This document shows, one piece after another, positions 15,915 through 17,293 of a stretch of 17,293 nt of DNA. The number at the start of each line of letters is the position of its first letter. Position 1 is the first letter of the stretch. Source of the DNA: an uncultured Bacteroides sp. (GTDB lineage Bacteria > Bacteroidota > Bacteroidia > Bacteroidales > Bacteroidaceae); NCBI GenBank assembly GCA_934716785.1, contig CAKUYM010000057.1, positions 1-17,293 on the forward strand. Direction: 5' to 3'. The translations under genes were made by a program, and so were the position numbers. The notes beneath the pieces were generated by a model that did no database searches, was not told the DNA's origin, and saw only the letters and a program-made list of their open reading frames with translations.

Positions 15915-16116
15915 AGGTTTCCTTGAGATATGTCTTCAGAATTTCGTCTCTGTCCGGTCGCTTCGTGATGTCAAGCAGTGGCTTGAGATAATACCCGATG
16001 TTTCTGGGCTCATCAACCGTATTGGGAAATCTTCTCTTTGCAGGCCTGATGCTGCGCGTTGTCGGCCACAGTGCGGGTGCGACCGGAGCTGACGGGGTGA
16101 ATTTCCTTGTTTCCAT
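15907..16116 (-). CDS. Small hypothetical protein, 69 aa, upstream of PRTRC E
   Basis: The first half is basic and proline-rich (KFTPSAPVAPALWPTTRS, IRPAKRRF), probably unstructured. The second half looks like an ordered helix (GYYLKPLLDITKRPDRDEIL). Its stop overlaps the PRTRC E start by 8 nt, which supports it as a real coupled gene. An overlapping frame starting at 16121 (MKWKQGNS) gives a less protein-like sequence. No family recognised. It has the look of a small adapter or accessory protein of the cassette. Confidence 0.65.
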   Translation of the reverse strand: METRKFTPSAPVAPALWPTTRSIRPAKRRFPNTVDEPRNIGYYLKPLLDITKRPDRDEILKTYLKETYV

Positions 16117-16136
16117 TTCATTTGTTGTTTAAGGGT

Positions 16137-16349
16137 TTATAATATCATTCCGATAAGGATCAGAATGCTGAGAATTGTCGCCAGGAACGGGAGGAGCCTT
16201 AGTAAAATACGGATTATGCCTTCCGCCATTGTCAGTAACAGGATGGTATATACCGGAATTATGCCTTTGCGGCATAGCAGGATTATTGCTGCGGCTGCCA
16301 GCAGTGTGACCGCCGGCTTGCAGATGCTTGCGATGGATTTCTGTTTCAT
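16137..16349 (-). CDS. Small inner-membrane protein, 70 aa
   Basis: Almost wholly hydrophobic after a short basic start (MKQKSIASICK). Membrane segments are likely at about 12-26 and 52-70, with a further hydrophobic stretch at about 30-41. A good AAGGA site lies just before ATG 16349. It lies 20 bp upstream of the 69-aa gene and is probably the first gene of the PRTRC operon. No family recognised; a conjugation- or phage-type small membrane protein is possible. It may anchor the cassette to the membrane, but nothing in the sequence shows this directly. Confidence 0.65.
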   Translation of the reverse strand: MKQKSIASICKPAVTLLAAAAIILLCRKGIIPVYTILLLTMAEGIIRILLRLLPFLATILSILILIGMIL

Positions 16350-16422
16350 GTCCTTGTTGTTTTTATGAGTGTATGATTATCCCTTCGGGATCTGTTTTCC
16401 CGATTTTACAGGCCTCCTTCCC

Positions 16423-16541
16423 CCGGATTGCCCTTTTGTGTCAAGGCTTGGCGAAAGAAAATACCGGAGCGCAGCGAGGATGATTTTCTTTCAGCCGACC
16501 GGCCCGCAGGGCTGCCTTGACACGAATACGGGGTAATCCGG
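16423..16541. repeat. Large nested inverted repeat folding as a three-way junction
   Basis: The gene-free stretch 16350-16633 contains this element. The outer stem is CCGGATTGCCC (16423-16433) with GGGTAATCCGG (16531-16541), one G-U pair. The middle stem is GTGTCAAGGC (16438-16447) with GCCTTGACAC (16514-16523), perfect. Inside are two hairpins: GGC-GAAAGAAAAT (16450-16462) with ATTTTCTTTC-a-GCC (16483-16496), loop ACCGGAGCGCAGCGAGGATG; and a small GCCC-GCA-GGGC (16502-16512). Protein-coding frames are not evident. It could be a structured RNA, a relaxase/oriT-like or excision site, or a dispersed palindromic element of the mobile DNA. Confidence 0.75.
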
Positions 16542-16548
16542 TACCTTT

Positions 16549-16564
16549 GCCGCCTAAAAGCGGC
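16549..16564. repeat. Small hairpin GCCGC-CTAAAA-GCGGC
   Basis: A 5-bp GC-only stem (16549-16553 with 16560-16564) around CTAAAA stands 7 bp right of the large inverted repeat and may be part of the same structured region. Another small hairpin, ATCCC-TTC-GGGAT, lies at 16379-16391 on the left side. Confidence 0.5.
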
Positions 16565-16584
16565 ATAACAGATGTCTGACAAAT

Positions 16585-16613
16585 AAAAAATGCAGACTTT
16601 TCAGCCTGCATTT
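16585..16613 (-). terminator. Intrinsic terminator of the topoisomerase III gene
   Basis: On the minus strand AAATGCAG (16613-16606) pairs with CTGCATTT (16595-16588) around a 10-nt loop, and the T-run from 16590 to 16585 follows. It lies 21 bp after the stop codon at 16634. It shows that the topoisomerase gene and the PRTRC operon are probably separate transcription units. Confidence 0.8.
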
Positions 16614-16633
16614 CCCGTTCCTATATATAGCTT

Positions 16634-17293
16634 CTATCTTTCACATTTCCGGAAGATATCTTCCGTTACCTCTCCCGAGAGTTTGAGTACCCCTTTCATG
16701 AATTCTTCCTGTGTAAGCTTTCCCCTTTCCATTCGTGCCAGTTGCGCCTCCCAGCCCGAAGTCAGTGCGGTTCCCGCTATTTTCATGTTCCGTACCGTCT
16801 CATATATGTAAAGCCCCTTTCGTGTGGGGATGATGTATTTGCCTGAATAACGTACATATTTGCGGTCAATCAGGGTCTGCAGGATTCCTGTACGCGTGGC
16901 CGGCGTTCCCAGTCCGGCAGTGTCCATGTAGGTGATCAGTTCCGCGTCGGTATATGCGGATACGGGCAGGTCCTTCCTGTGTATCAGGCTGCATCCGGTA
17001 ACAGCGGCCGTCTCCCCGTTTTCCAGTTGCGGGATGGGGGATAAGCCGTATTCCCTTCCTGCAATGACGCTTTCCCTTTCGAATATGCCGAACCATCCCT
17101 TTTCAATGATGCGGCATGCATGACACCGGAAATTTCGTGCGGCACATACGGCATCCACGGTGGTGTATTCCGCCCTGCATGCGGGCATGAAGGCTTCCAG
17201 CATCCGTCCGATAATCATCATGTACAGCTGCATCTCCTCCCGGTTTAATCCTTCCGGATATGTATCGGTAATGATGATGGCGTGGTGTTCCGC
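16634..17293 (-). CDS. topB: DNA topoisomerase III, C-terminal part (runs off the right edge)
   Basis: Type IA topoisomerase, which relaxes and decatenates DNA. The visible 219 residues begin with EHHAIIITDTYPEGLNREEM, equivalent to the 'HHAI(I)PT...GL' region after the catalytic tyrosine. They continue with TYMDTAGLGTPATRTGILQT, DRKYV..KYIIPTRKGLYIY and SGWEAQLARMERGKLTQEEF, all standard topoisomerase III segments. The active-site Tyr and TOPRIM domain lie outside the window. The frame is open to the edge, so the true start is to the right. No zinc ribbon follows the core. Bacteroides conjugative transposons carry such genes; in CTnDOT the Exc protein, needed for excision, is one. That suggests a role in element excision or transfer. 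Confidence 0.9.
   Translation of the reverse strand, partial: AEHHAIIITDTYPEGLNREEMQLYMMIIGRMLEAFMPACRAEYTTVDAVCAARNFRCHACRIIEKGWFGIFERESVIAGREYGLSPIPQLENGETAAVTGCSLIHRKDLPVSAYTDAELITYMDTAGLGTPATRTGILQTLIDRKYVRYSGKYIIPTRKGLYIYETVRNMKIAGTALTSGWEAQLARMERGKLTQEEFMKGVLKLSGEVTEDIFRKCER

Overview
The window comes from a member of the Bacteroidales, most likely Bacteroides or a close relative. The evidence is two tandem SusC/SusD-type outer-membrane pairs, promoter-like boxes of the Bacteroides TAnnTTTG type, and an integrated element whose genes are typical of Bacteroides conjugative transposons. The left 9.8 kb (about 1-9850) is moderately AT-rich. The right 7.3 kb is visibly more GC-rich with different codon use, so the window spans a junction between resident DNA and a mobile element, probably between 9850 and 9961.

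Left region (+ strand): the last codons of an upstream gene (possibly a GH88/GH105-type hydrolase), a 250-bp leader with a 21-bp-spaced direct repeat, then SusC1, SusD1, SusC2, SusD2 and a terminator. This is the outer-membrane uptake part of a polysaccharide utilization locus. Each SusC is a TonB-dependent channel and each SusD a surface lipoprotein lid. SusC2 is broken by a frameshift at about 5890, so the second pair may be inactive as read. The substrate cannot be determined from these genes.

Right region: two leftward excisionase-like HTH genes, a repeat-rich divergent control region, a rightward HTH gene, and a rightward NYN-nuclease/LOTUS-domain gene with a one-base frame disruption at an A-run. 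A strong bidirectional terminator separates these from a long leftward operon. In transcription order that operon holds a small membrane protein, a 69-aa protein, PRTRC protein E, PRTRC protein C, a 60-aa protein, a PRTRC F-like protein, PRTRC protein B and a PRTRC ThiF-family protein. Upstream of it, also leftward, lies the 3' part of a topoisomerase III gene with its own terminator. A large three-way-junction inverted repeat sits between topoisomerase III and the operon.

The most interesting content is the PRTRC cassette. It encodes an E1-like ThiF enzyme, a protein B with an E2-like active-site signature (NVTGADVCLG), and a 73-aa protein C ending in glycine, as ubiquitin-like proteins do. 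Together they look like a bacterial ubiquitin-like conjugation cassette carried on a mobile element. Its targets and role are unknown. Three separate one-base-type frame breaks (SusC2, NYN gene, and possibly the 60-aa/F-like pair) raise the question of homopolymer sequencing error versus real decay or recoding.
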